This document shows positions 18,689 to 29,951 of a DNA stretch of 64,000 nucleotides, in pieces. The stretch covers positions 124,001 through 188,000 of the forward strand of contig CAWBVG010000005.1 of NCBI GenBank assembly GCA_963792175.1, written 5' to 3'. The notes under the pieces are model-generated. The model was not told where the DNA came from. It ran no database searches and worked only from the letters and a program-made list of their open reading frames with translations. The stretch comes from CAWBVG01 sp963792175 (GTDB taxonomy: Bacteria; Acidobacteriota; Vicinamibacteria; Vicinamibacterales; CAVVIG01). Within the stretch, counting starts at the first letter, position 1, and each line of letters begins with the position of its first letter. Made by a program: the position numbers and the translations under genes.

Positions 18689-21600
18689 ATGCTGCGAAGG
18701 ATGCTCCTGGCAGGCGGCGGTCTGATGTTCGCACTGATCCTCGGTTCTTCCCCTGCGCTCGCGCAGATCACAACCGGGACGGTTTCCGGCACCGTCAGGG
18801 ATCCGCAAGGCGGCGTGATCCCCGGCGCGACCGTTGTACTGATCAGCGAAACCAAAGGAACCAGGTCTGCGCCCGCCATCACCAATGAGACCGGTACCTA
18901 CGTATTTCCCAATGTGACAGCGGACACTTATACCGTGGAAGTCACGTTGGAGGCGTTCAAGACCGTGAAGCGCGGCGGCATCACGGTGAGCGGCGGCGAC
19001 CGCGTCGGGATGCCTCCGCTCATCCTCGAGCCAGGTGCCCTGGCCGAAACCGTCACGGTCGTCGGCCAGTCGCCGCTCGTCCAGACACAGAGCGGCGAGC
19101 GGTCGTTTGCCGTGTCGTCCAAGCAGATCGAAACGCTGCCGTTCGCGCGGAACAACTTCACGAGCGTGACGGCGTTCGCACCGGGCGTCGTGCTGACCGG
19201 CGCATCGGCCGGCGGCACTCGGATCGGCGGCGCCGGCCAGAACAACATCATGATGGACGGCATTTCAGCGATGGACACCGGCAACAACGGCCAGATGCTG
19301 AACATGAACGTCGACTCGATCGGTGAGGTGAAGATCCTCACGCAGGGCTATCAAGCCGAGTTCGGCCGGTCGAGCGGCCTGCAGATCACCGCGGTCACCA
19401 AAGGCGGCTCGAACAAATTCCGCGGTTCGGCGTACGACATCCAGACCAACTCGGACTGGGATGCGAACAGCTGGGTGAATCAGAAGAACGGCGACGCGAA
19501 GGTGAAGACAGCCACCAAGACGATGGGCTACACCATCGGCGGGCCCGTCGGCAAACCCGGCGGCAACAACAAGCTGTTCTTCTTCTACTCGCACGAATAT
19601 CGGCCGGTGACGGCGGCGATCAACGGCGGCAACCCGATCCGCATTCGCGTGCCCACGGCGGCCGAGCGCGCCGGCGACTTCTCGCAGACGCGCGACAACA
19701 CCGGTGCGCTCTTCAACCTGATCAAGGATCCGCTCTCGACCGCGGCGTGCACGGCGGCGAGCACCGCCGGCTGCTTCCAGGACGGCGGCGTCCTCGGCAA
19801 GATTCCCGCGAACCGGCTCTATGGGGTCGGGCAGGCGATCCTCAATCGCTATCCGATGCCGAACGTCAATCAGTTGCCTGGCCAGAACTACAACTACGAG
19901 GTGGCGGCGCCGACGACCGACAACCTCACGCAGCAGCCGGCGATTCGCGTCGACTATCAGCTGTCGCAGAAGCTCCGCGTCACCGGCAAGTACTCGGGCC
20001 AGCGCGCGCGCAAGCTCGTCACGCCCGGCGCCATCCAGGGGTTCAGCGACGTCCAGAACCCGTATCCCTTCATCACGAACTATGGCGTGACGGTCAACTA
20101 CCAGTTGAACAACTCGACGTTCATCGAGGGCACCTACGGCTTCATTCGCAATCAACTCGCGGGTGGCGGATCGATCGGCGGAATTCTGACGGGTGGCATG
20201 CTCGTCAACGACGCCGCGAACCGCACGAGCAGCCTTCCGGGCTTCCCGCTGCTCTATCCGAACGCCGGCGTCGTGGATCCTCGGTATTACGCCTATGGCG
20301 TATTGAACGATCTGAGCCCGGGGTGGTGGGACGGCAACAAGATCAATCTGCCGCCGGCGTTCGCCTGGGGCACCCGCATCGTGCCGACGCAAGGCGGCAC
20401 CGCCGGCATCGGCGATCTTCCCGGACCGCCGAATCAGCTGTTTCCCGGGTTCCTGAACATCAACCGTACGCAGGACGTGGCGATCAGCCTGACGAAGGTG
20501 TGGGGAGCGCACACCAGCAAAGCCGGCTTCTACAACAACCACAGTTTCAAAGCCCAGAACACCGGCGCCGGCGGCGTGCCGGGCCTCGGGTTCCAGGGCT
20601 TCGTGAATTTCGGCAACGACACCAACAACGCCCTCGATACCGGCTTTGGCTTCGCGAACGCGGCGGTCGGCGTCTTCACGCAGTACCTCCAGCAGTCGAA
20701 GCTGATCGAAGGCAGCATGATCTACAACAACACCGAGTTCTACCTGCAGGACAACTGGAAGGTGAACGGACGGCTCACGCTCGACTACGGCCTGCGCTTC
20801 ACGCGCCAGCAGCCGCAGTACCGACCAGTTCCTGCAGATGTCGAACTTCTTCCCGGATCAGTGGTCGCGGAGCCAGGCGCCGCTCCTCTACATCTCCGGC
20901 TGCAGCAACGGCGCGACCGTCTGCTCCGGGAACGCGCGCAATGCCGTCGATCCCCGCAACGGGCAGATCGTGACGGCGCCAGGCGCCGCGAACAGCGCGG
21001 CGCTCATCGGCACGGTCATTCCGAATACCGGGAACGTGACGAACGGCGTCATTCAGGCCGGCAACGGCATCGCCGACACGTCATACGTGTGGCCGAAGCT
21101 GGCGGCCGCACCTCGTTTCGGGGCGGCGTACGATCTGACCGGCAATCAGACGTTCGTGCTGCGCGGCGGCGGCGGGCTTTTCTACGATCGTCCCGACGGC
21201 AACACGGTTTTCTCGATTCCAGGCAACCCGCCGATCTCGACCGCGCAGGATCTGCGGAACGGCCAACTGTCGACGCTCGGCACCGGTCTCGCCAGCGTCG
21301 GCGTGCCGTCGATGATCACGTTCCAGTACAACGCGCAGCTGCCTTCGTCCTGGCAGTGGCAGGGCGGTGTGCAGATCGCGCTGCCGTGGGCCGCGATGGT
21401 CGACGTCTCTTACGTCGGCAATCACGGCTTCAACCGGCTGCGCGCGTTCCAGGGCGGCGCCAACGGCGCGGTCGACCTGAACGCCGTCGACATCGGCGCG
21501 GCGTATCTCCCGCAGAACCAGGATCCGACGCTCGGCCCGAGCGCCACGCCAGGGGCGAGCGCGTACACGTCGAACCTGCTGCGAGCATTCCGCGGCTTCG

Positions 21601-22514
21601 CCAACATCAACGATCAGGAGACGCGGTTCTGGGACACGTATCACGGCATTCAGATGTCGGTGAATCGCCGCTTCCAGAACGGTCTGGCCTTCGGCACCAA
21701 CTACAACCTCGGGTTGTCGCTGAAGGGCAATACCGGCTTGCAGCTGCGCATCCAGCACGCGGCCGACGGCACGATCTCGGTGCGTTCGGATCAGGCGCAG
21801 TACGAGGCGCTGAACGAGAACCTCGCGCTGCAGCGTCACGTGATCAAGAGCTATGCGGTGTGGGACATCCCAGGGCCGTCGCGATTGGGCAGCGTCGCCA
21901 AGGCGGTGCTCAGCGACTGGCAGCTGTCAGGCGTGCTCACCGCGGGCTCTGCGTATCAGCCGGGTGCAGCGCAGGCCAACGGCGCGGCGCAAGCCAACAA
22001 CCAGACGAACGGCCGATACGACCTCACGTATACGTACCAGAACGCCGGCACGAACGTGAACCTGACGGGCTCCCCGGACTACGCGGCCAAGATCGTGATC
22101 GTCGGTGATCCGGGGTCGGGCTGTTCGGACAATCAGTACGCGCAGTTCAATACGAAGGCGGTCACCGGACCGACCTACGGCAGCGTCGGCCTCGAATCGG
22201 GCCGCAACATCTTCGGCGGCTGTCCCGATCACACCGTGGACATGACGATTGCCAAGAACATTCGGTTCGGCGGCAACCGCAACCTCCAGTTCCGCCTCGC
22301 CATGTTCAACGTGTTCAACACCGTCATCTACAACGACCGCAACCGCAACGTGATCTACCGCAGCCCGACGGATCTGACGATCGTCAACTCGCAGTACCTG
22401 GCGGACGGTTCGCTCGATCCGAACCGTCTGACGCCGAGAACCGCCGGTTTCGGCGCCGCCACCGGCGCGCAGCCGCTGCGTAACATGCTGCTGCAGGTTC
22501 GGTTCGGGTTCTAA
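18689..22514 (+). CDS. Oar-like TonB-dependent receptor 2 (one frame break)
   Basis: About 1275 aa. ATG 18689 follows GAGGAGGACAG and gives a signal peptide (MLRRMLLAGGGLMFALILGS, ending ALAQ). The carboxypeptidase-regulatory-like domain follows (GTVSGTVRDPQGGVIPGATV), then the plug (ETVTVVGQSPLVQTQSG; NNIMMDGISAMDTGNNGQ) and a long barrel with aromatic-rich strands. It ends LLQVRFGF. One extra base near 20832 separates QPQY from QFLQMSNFFPDQWS. Compared with the receptors at 1350 and 24343 it is almost undamaged. It is expected to import a large or scarce ligand, likely a glycan fragment given the LacI-type site upstream. Confidence 0.9.
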
Positions 22515-22515
22515 G

Positions 22516-22570
22516 ACAGCTATCAGCTGTCAGCTATCAGCCCTCAGGGGCTGATAGCTGGCAGCTGAAA
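22516..22570 (+). terminator. CTATCAG-word hairpin after the receptor stop
   Basis: The word AGCTATCAGC / TGTCAGCTATCAGCCC is repeated in 22516-22544 and complemented in 22547-22570. The inner 12-bp stem AGCTATCAGCCC/GGGCTGATAGCT is perfect with a 4-nt loop. No T-run follows, so it could be a factor-assisted terminator or a REP-like repeat. Confidence 0.6.
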
Positions 22571-22624
22571 GAGGCTTTCCGATCGAAAGGCGTCGGCCGG
22601 CGCGGTTTGGCTCACGCGATCTGC

Positions 22625-23024
22625 ACGCTCGCCTGCGGTTGTATCCGCACGGTCAATCCGTCTGACGAGACCATCCATCTCGGGCCGCTCTGGTGCGCTT
22701 CTCGATCGCGGGGGACGACGACGACCGGCAGCGTCGCCGTATTCGAACTCTCGGTCCCCAGCGGCCAGTCGCCTCATGGCGCCGGACTGCAAAGCCACGA
22801 TCATTACGAAGGGACGATCTGCGGCATCGAGGGTGTGTCGACCTGGAAACCATCGATGGCAAACCGATCGAACGTCGGGCCAGGGCCAGGCCCTCGTGCA
22901 TTCCGCGCGGAGCCATTCACCGATTCGACAATTCAACGGCAGCCAGGATGTGCACGCGCTATCCGTGATCACGCCCGCCGCGATCGGCCTGGCGAGTACC
23001 TACCGTGAGGTCTGCGCGAGGTGA
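22625..23024 (+). pseudogene. Cupin-domain protein, frames broken
   Basis: Joined across frames the region reads as a small cupin: DETIHLGPLWVRFSIAGDD, TTGSVAVFELSVPSGQ, HDHYEGTICGIEGVSTW, then PRGAIHRFDNFNGSQDVHAL and a C-terminal YREVCAR. The His-rich HDHYE and the later His of AIHRFD are the usual metal ligands. At least four shifts are needed in 400 bp, more than in neighbouring genes, so it may be truly decayed, although consensus error cannot be excluded. The start is not defined. Confidence 0.55.
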
Positions 23025-23156
23025 TGAAGTCAGCGGCACGGTCGGCCACCGGACCGAACGAAGATGGCGGCAATCGTCGCTCCGCCACGGCCTCGCGCCG
23101 GCTCCGCCGCGGCCCTGAACAACGGTCCGAGAAAACGCCTACCGTCAACGTTCTCG

Positions 23157-24258
23157 TCAACCACTGAGGCGCTGGAACAGCTCGAGCTCTTTCGCCGCCA
23201 GCTCCGTCTGGCCGGTCCGCTGGTACGCCTGCGCCAGGCGGTAGTGCGCCTGCGCCAGGTCGGGCGCGAGCCGCGTGGCGTGCCGCAGCTCCTGAATCGC
23301 TTCCGTATACCGCTGCTGGTCCGAGAGCAGAATGCCGAGCTCGAGGAAACGCCTTCGCGAACTTGACGTCGAGCGTGACCGCTCGCCTGAGCAGCCCTTC
23401 AACCTGTCGCAGGTTCGGCGGCGGTGAACCGGCGGGCTGACCCTTTCCAGAGGCTCATCGCATAGTGGAATTGCGCCTGCGCGTTGCGCGGCTGCGCCTT
23501 CGCAAACCGCGCCAGCCGCCTGGTGATCTCCTCGCCCAGCGCGGGCGCCACGCCGTACATCTCACCGAGAAACTGGTAGGGGCGCGGATCGGCCGGCGCG
23601 AGATCGGCCGCCTGACAGAACGACTTGACGGCGTCTTCGTACTGGCCGCGCGAGTACTGCGCGATCCCGAGGCCGACGTGCAGCCGCGCCGACTGCGGAT
23701 GGCGGGCGATGGCCGGCGTGAACACCTTGGCGGCGTCCTCGAACGCGCTGCAGCTGCAGCAGGTTGTTGCCCCAATCGAACAGGTGTTCTTCGGTCGGCG
23801 CCATGTGCGCGGCGCGCTGATACTCCGGGTCCGCGCCGGCGAAGTTGCCCGCGCGTTCTTCGACGTTGCCGAGCAGGTTGTGGAGCTCGGCGTTCTCGTG
23901 GGCGGCCATCATCCGACGCGATCTGCGCCCGCGCCTCCGCGAGTTTGCCCAGTTCGAGGAAGCGCGAGCGCCAGGTCGTGGCCGCTGGCGTAGTGGGCCG
24001 GGTCGATGGCGCGCGCGCGTTCCAGGTGAGGCAGGGCCGCCCGCAGCTTGCGCTGCTGCACCAGGAACGACGCGAGCTGGTACTGCGCCTCGAAGCTGTC
24101 CGGGTGGCGGCGCGACCGCTTCCGACAACGTGCGCTCGGTGGCGGCGGCCTCGGCGGCCTGAGGCGTGCGGGGCTCGGCCTTGCGTGGCGCGGAAGGCTG
24201 GCGGCGCTCCCGCTCGTGTCACCGCGACGAGCACGAGCGGGAGCAGCAGCTGTCTCAA
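23157..24258 (-). CDS. Secreted TPR-repeat protein 2 (frames broken)
   Basis: The protein starts at TTG 24258 with a signal-like LRQLLLPLVLVAVTRA. Joined across frames it gives at least six TPR units: PDSFEAQYQLASFLVQQRKL, ENAELHNLLGNVEERAGNF, SARLHVGLGIAQYSRGQYED, RNAQAQFHYAMSLWKG, LAQAHYRLAQAYQRTGQ. It ends QRLSG. It lies just downstream of TonB receptor 3 on the same strand, the same order as the 1231/4780 pair. The start codon is part of the GACTTGA-word repeat at 24255-24331. It is probably a periplasmic scaffold or glycan-system accessory; the function is unknown. Confidence 0.72.
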
Positions 24259-24331
24259 CTCTCAAGTCTCAAGTCTCAAGTCTCAAGTCTCAGCGCTCAC
24301 GACAGTGAGACTTGAAACTTGAGACTTGAGC
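24255..24331. repeat. GACTTGA-word hairpin
   Basis: The left arm (24255-24292) is CTCAAGT repeated five times. The right arm (24305-24331) is the complement (GAGACTTGAAACTTGAGAC). It occupies the whole gap between TonB receptor 3 (stop 24343) and the TPR gene and overlaps the TPR start codon by 4 nt. Confidence 0.8.
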
Positions 24332-24342
24332 CTTTACTTCGC

Positions 24343-27300
24343 TTACCAATACACCTTCGCGCCGAGCTGAATCTGACGCGGCGTGTTGCGCATGCTCGTG
24401 ATGCTGGCGAAGTTTCTCGCGTCCAGGAAGTTCAACGATCCCGGCAGATTGAACGCCGGCAGTGTTGGTGACGTTGAACGCTTCGACGCGGACCTCGAAC
24501 TGCGTCTGGCCGCGAAGCCGAATCTGCCGCGCGACGCCCATGTCGAGTTGCCGCAGCGGCGGGCCGGTCACCTGGCTGCGCGGGCCGCCGAGCGGGCTGA
24601 AGTCGGTCTGCCCGATCGTCGCAACCGGCTTCGGATCGGCGAATGCCGCCGGGTTGTAGAACTGGTTCACGTCGTGGGCTGCCCGCGTACGGATCGCCGA
24701 CCACCAGCGCGTAACAGCCGGTGCCGGATCCGCTCGCCACCGAGCAGTTGATCGTCTGCGCCTGGCCGCTGTAGAGCGACAGCACCCAGTTGGTGCGCCA
24801 GCCGCCGAGAATCGGTCCCTTCCCGGGCAGATCGTAGCTGCCGCTGAAGACGAACGCGTGCTTCGTGTGGAAGCCGGAGAGACCGATGTCGTTCGGCGAG
24901 ATCCCAGCCGGCGACGTCGGGCGCGCGGAGACCGCCGACGCCGCCGCCCGACAGCGAGTCGCCGGCATTGGTCTTCGAGTCGCTCAGCGTGTAGCTCAGG
25001 AGGAACTGCAGGCCGTCGTGATACCGCCGCTGGAACTTGGTCTGCAGCGAATCGTACGAGCTGACGCCGACCGTCCGGACGTTGAGCGAGCCGCGCGCGA
25101 AGTCGGGGAATTGCACGAACGGCTGCGGATTGGTGCCCGGCGGCAGCAGCTGCGTCACGTTGTTCATGCCGGTGAACGTCTCGAGGTGTCGTCCGCGCGT
25201 GCCGACGAAGCCGATCTCCACCGAATGGTTCGGCAACGGCTCGGTCTGCAGCGTCACGTTGTAGTTGTGATACCGCGGCGTCTGGTAGTCGAACTCGACG
25301 CCGCGCAGCGTGAGTCCGTTCGCGTTGACGTTGACCGGATCGAGGACCACCCGGCTGCGGGCGTCGAGGCCGACGAGCGATCCATCCGGCAGCCGGTTCG
25401 GCGCGGTGTCGTTCGGCGACGTTGTAGATCAGCGTGAACTGGAACGGGTAGTTGTAGCCGAGGCTCGGGTTGCCGCCGCGATTCTCGAACGCGCCGTAGA
25501 ACAGACCGTAGCCGCTGCGCAGCACGACCTTCGGCGCGATCTCGTAGGCCGCATCGACGCGCGGCGCGAAGTTGTTCTTCGGCATCTTGCCGAGACCGCT
25601 GCCGAACTCGTCCGTGTACACGAGCTGGATGCCATCCTTCGCCAGGTTGCTGACGAAGCTCGGCGAGAGCGCCTTGCTCTTCCAATCGGCCGGAATCAGG
25701 TACTGCGACGGTCGAGCCCGGGCACCATGTTCGCCTGCTCCGATTGGCGTTCCTGTTCGCGGCTGAACCAGTCCCAGCGCAGACCGTAGTTCACCGTCAG
25801 CTTGGACGTCGCGTGCCAGCTGTCCTGCACGTACGCGCCGTGATAGGTCTTGAACGCGTCCACCGCCCCGAACGGCGACGCGCGGAGCTCGTTCTGGCCG
25901 CCGAGGAAATCGACGCCTCCCGGCACCAGCGACGGAATCTGGTTGAGCAGCAGACTGCGCCCGGCCGGTGCTGGTGTCCAGGACGTTCACGAGCGACGTG
26001 TAGCTGCCGTTCCAGCTGTATTCGCCGCGTGCGTACGGCGGCTGCGTCGACCCGAAGAAGATGTTCTGGTACATGTAGCCGCCCTTGAAGGCGTGCGACT
26101 TGTACACCTTCGTCAGGTTGTCGCTGAACTGCGCGGTGTTGCTGAACCGCTCGCTCACCACCCAGCTGGCGTGGCCCAGATTGCTGAGGTTGCCGATGCG
26201 ACAGGAGCGGGAGGCCGCCGTTGCCGGCCAGCTGCGGGATGCCGGTGAGTGCCGTACCGTCGCGGGCAGATCGCTGGTGTCGTCGCCGTTCGGCTGCAGC
26301 CGGTAGGTGTGCTCGCGGCCCACGCCGAAGCGCGCCTCGTTGATCAGCGTCGGCGACAGCACGTGCGTGTGGCTGGCCGCGAAGCCGTTGACGCGCACTT
26401 TCTCGTCGCCTTCGGAGAACCCGCCGCCGTCGCCGTCGCCCTCGAACGGCGACGGCCGCACCTTGTGGTTGTTGGAGAAGCTGTAGCGCGCGAAGAACCG
26501 ATCGTTGCTGCTGAAGTTGTGATCCACGCGGACGTCGAAGGCGTGCGTGTCGTCGTTGTTGGTCCGGTTCACGACGTAGTTGTTCATCAACCCGGGCTGG
26601 TTCGGCGCCGGGTACAGAGTTGCAGCAGCTTGATCGCGTTGGGATCGATCCGGCCCGCCGGAAGCTGGTTGCCGGGAAATGCGTCGCGCACGAAGCCGGC
26701 ACGCGCCGCCACGATCCCGGTGACTGGATCCACCTGTCCCGCCGTCAGCTGAGCGCGTCGTCGCCGGATCGAACACCGTGCCGCGCGGGAAGCGTGCGCC
26801 CCAGGACGTCGGCGCCGACCGTGCCGCTCTGCAGCGAGATGAGATCCGAGAAGTTCGTGAAGCCGCTGCTGCGCTCCGCCGCCGTGGGCACGCTCCGTGA
26901 CCCACGTGCGCGCCTGCTTGATCAGGCTGCCCTCGTAGTCGCGCGAAGAAGAACGTCTTCGAGCGGAATGATCGGGCCGCCGCCGGTCAGCCCGAACTGG
27001 TTCGAGAGGTACTCGCCTTTCTTGAGCCCCGCGCGGTTCGCGAAGAAGTCGTTGGCGTTCAGGCCGTCGTTGCGGTTGAACTCCCACGCCGCTGCCGCGA
27101 AGCTTGTTGGTGCCCGACTTCAGCGTCGTGTTGAGCACCGCGCCGCCCGCGCGGCCGTACTCCGCGCTGAACGAGCTCGTCAGGACTTTGATCTCGTCGA
27201 CGGCGTCGATCGGCGGCTTGACGACGTAGGCGACGCCGCTCAGGAAGTCGACGTTGCTCGTGTTGTTGTCGATGCCGTCCAGCAGGTAGTTGTTCTGGCG

Positions 27301-27860
27301 CCGGCCGCACGCCGTTGGCGGCGAACATCAGCGGCGCGCGCGCGCCGGGCTGCGGCGGCACGACGCCGGCGGTCAGGCGGGCGAGCACGGTGTAATCGCG
27401 GCCGTTGACCGGCAGGTTTTCGATGGTCTCGGACTTGAACGTCTCGCCGACCGTCCCCGATCCCGTCTGCAGCAGCGGCGAGGCGCCGGTCACCAGCACC
27501 TCTTCGCTGATACCACCGGCCTGGAGAGCGAAGTCGAGCGCGGACCTGTTCCTGGATGCCGACCGTGATGCCGCGTCGCGCTTCCTTCTTGAACCCTTGA
27601 AGCTCGACGTCGATCCGATAGGCGCCGGTGCGGATCGGCGTGAAGATGTAGGTGCCGTCCTCGCGCGTCACGCTGGTCAGCGTCAGCCCTTGACCTTCGT
27701 GCGTGATGGTGACGGTGGCGCCGGGCACGATCGCCCCTGACTGATCTTTCACGGTGCCGGTAATCGAGCCGGTGTCGACCTGGGCACTTGCGGATGCGGT
27801 CAGCAACGCCGAGAGCGTGACTGCCAGCACACCGATGCCGAATCCTGACGGGACGCGCAT
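24343..27860 (-). CDS. Oar-like TonB-dependent receptor 3 (frames broken)
   Basis: ATG 27860 follows GGGAGGACGTG and encodes a signal peptide (MRVPSGFGIGVLAVTLSALL, ending ASAQ). The regulatory-like domain (GSITGTVKDQSGAIVPGATV) and plug (LVTGASPLLQTGSG; VNGRDYTVLARLTAGVVPP) are clear. The barrel has repeated aromatic strands, for example RVDHNFSSNDRFFARYSFSN. It ends IQLGAKVYW at the TAA at 24343. Around eight frame breaks occur. It is divergent from the CRTAC1 gene at 28075 with a 215-bp gap, in which I could not define a convincing promoter. Confidence 0.83.
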
Positions 27861-28074
27861 CACGTCCTCCCTTTCAGAACAAACGTCGAAATCGCCTGTT
27901 GCGGCACGCAGCCTAGCTTGACGCTCAGCGTTTTGCAAGCCTATCCTGCTGTCCCTGAACAAGTTCCGGCATGTGAAACAGATGCAGCTCTTCATGTCAG
28001 GTCGTCCGCCTTCGCTCAGCGACTGCGATTGCGCTTCGGCGTGACAGGCTCTGTCGTGTTGCTGCGTTCTTGGC

Positions 28075-29803
28075 GTGCCGCACACCATGACGCAGGCGGT
28101 GCCTGCCGCTGCGCTCGAACGCAACCGGCGGGCGCCGCTGCCGTTCGCCGATTTCCGCGACCTGGCCGCCGCCGCCGGCCTGACCGCGCGCACGGTCATC
28201 GGCGGCGCACACACCAAGGACTACATCCTCGAGACCACCGGCGGAGGTGTCGCGATCCTCGACTACGACAACGACGGCTGGCCCGACATTTTTCTCGTCA
28301 ACGGCGCCCGCCTCGAACCCTCTTCCAGCGACGCGGCGCCGGCGAGCCATCTGTATCGAAACCGCGGCGACGGCACGTTCGAGGACGTCACCGAGAAGGC
28401 GGGCGTCGGCGGACACGGATGGGGACAAGGCGTCTGCGCCGGCGACTACGACAACGATGGCGACGTCGATCTGTTCGTCACCTACTACGGCGATCAGGTG
28501 CTCTATCGCAACAATGGCGACGGCACATTCAGCGACGTCACCCGTCAGAGCGGCTTGTCGCTCTCCAGCCCGCGCTGGAATACCGGAGCGGCATTCCTCG
28601 ACTTCGATCGCGACGGCCATCTGGATCTGTTCGTGTCGGCCTACGTCTCGTACGCCGACGCGACCCGCTACCCGCGAGGAAGCCGCGGCGACTGCTTCTG
28701 GAAGGGCCTCGGCGTGATGTGCGGCCCGCACGGTCTCGCCGGCTCCCAGAACATGCTGTTTCGCGGCAACGGCGATGGCACCTTCAGCAACGTGTCCGAG
28801 AAGGCGGGCCTGCTGGCCGCCCGGCCGGCCTTCGGCTTCACGCCGCTCGTCCTCGACTACGACAACGACGGCTGGCCCGACGTCTACGTCGCCAACGACT
28901 CCGCTGCGTCGCTGCTGTTTCACAACAATCAGCGACGGGACGTTCAAGGATGTCGGCCTGCAGGCAGGCGTCGCCTTGACCGCCGACGGCCGCGCCCAGG
29001 CGGGCATGGGCGTCACCGCCGGCGACTACGACCGCGACGGCTGGCTCGACATCGTCAAGACGAACTTCGACGACGACACGCCTTCCTTGTATCGCAACCT
29101 GGGCCGCGGCCTGTTCGACGATGCGACGCGCACAGCAGGATTGGCTGTCAACACGCGATACCTCGGTTGGGGTATAGGGTTTCTCGACGTCGATCTCGAT
29201 AGCTGGCCGGACATCCTCATCGTCAACGGCCACGTCTATCCGGAGGCCGATCGTCTCGGTGGGCACTACAGCTACGAGCAGCCGAAGTTGCTCTATCGCA
29301 ATCTGGGCAACGGCCGCTTCGAGGACGTGTCGATGCGTGCAGGGGCGGCGCTGCTCGAAAAGAAGGCGTCACGCGGCGCGGCCTTCGGCGATCTCTTCAA
29401 CACCGGCATGCAGGACGTCGTCGTGAACAACATGGACGACCCACCCAGCCTGCTGCACAACTGCGCGGCGCCCGCAGGCCACGGGCTGCTGATCGAGCTC
29501 GTCGGCACGCGCTCGAATCGCAGCGCGATCGGCGCGCGCGTGACGGTGTCGATCTCCGGCCGCCGGCTCATCGACGAAGTGCGCAGCGGCGGCAGCTTCT
29601 GTTCGCACAACGACCTGCGGATCCACATGGGCCTCGGAACCCGGACCCGAGCGGACACGATCGAAATCGCCTGGCCGAGCGGCGCGGCCGAGACGATCTC
29701 CGGGGTCGACGCGGATCAGCTGGTGGTCATCCGCGAAGGCAGCGGCGTGATCCGCCGCACGCCGCTGGTGCGCCGGGCTCTGGCGGGCTGTGCGGCGCGC
29801 TGA
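28075..29803 (+). CDS. CRTAC1 / ASPIC-UnbV repeat protein (one frame break)
   Basis: A secreted FG-GAP/VCBS-type propeller with calcium-binding DxDxDG-like repeats: ILDYDNDGWPDIFLVNGARL, AGDYDNDGDVDLFVTYYGD, FLDFDRDGHLDLFVSAYV, AGDYDRDGWLDIVKTNFDD. The C-terminal ASPIC/UnbV domain is IGARVTVSISGRRLIDEVRS through IEIAWPSGAAETISGVD. One extra base near 28940 separates LFHNN from SDGTFKDVG. ATG 28075 is the first usable start, but such proteins normally have a signal peptide, and a hydrophobic stretch in another frame just upstream (28035-28075) suggests a further break. CRTAC1 proteins in acidobacteria often sit beside TonB/TPR pairs, as here. Confidence 0.85.
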
Positions 29804-29820
29804 TACGATCGGCGCGTTCA

Positions 29821-29916
29821 CGGCTCATCACGAAGACACGAAGAGTCCGAAGTTCACGAAGTTTCTTGATCAAAAGGACTGTCGTGTTCTTCGTATCTTC
29901 GAGCCGTCGTGATAAA
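29821..29916. repeat. CACGAAG-word hairpin, copy 4
   Basis: The left arm 29821-29861 (TCACGAAGACACGAAGAG and on) and the right arm 29881-29916 (GTGTTCTTCGTATCTTCGAG and on) are complementary in pieces. It fills the gap between the CRTAC1 gene and the phosphatase-like gene. Confidence 0.7.
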
Positions 29917-29951
29917 TCGTGGGGTAGGCGCGGTAGGATGACCGAGTGGGT

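Noticed and set aside
24255..24331. Tandem CTCAAGT units considered as a CRISPR array or VNTR
   Set aside because: Units are 8 bp with no spacers, and a complementary arm follows, so it is an inverted word repeat.
27861..28074. A LacI-type operator between TonB receptor 3 and the CRTAC1 gene
   Set aside because: The best candidate (near 27925) has about five mismatches to TGNAANCGNTTNCA.
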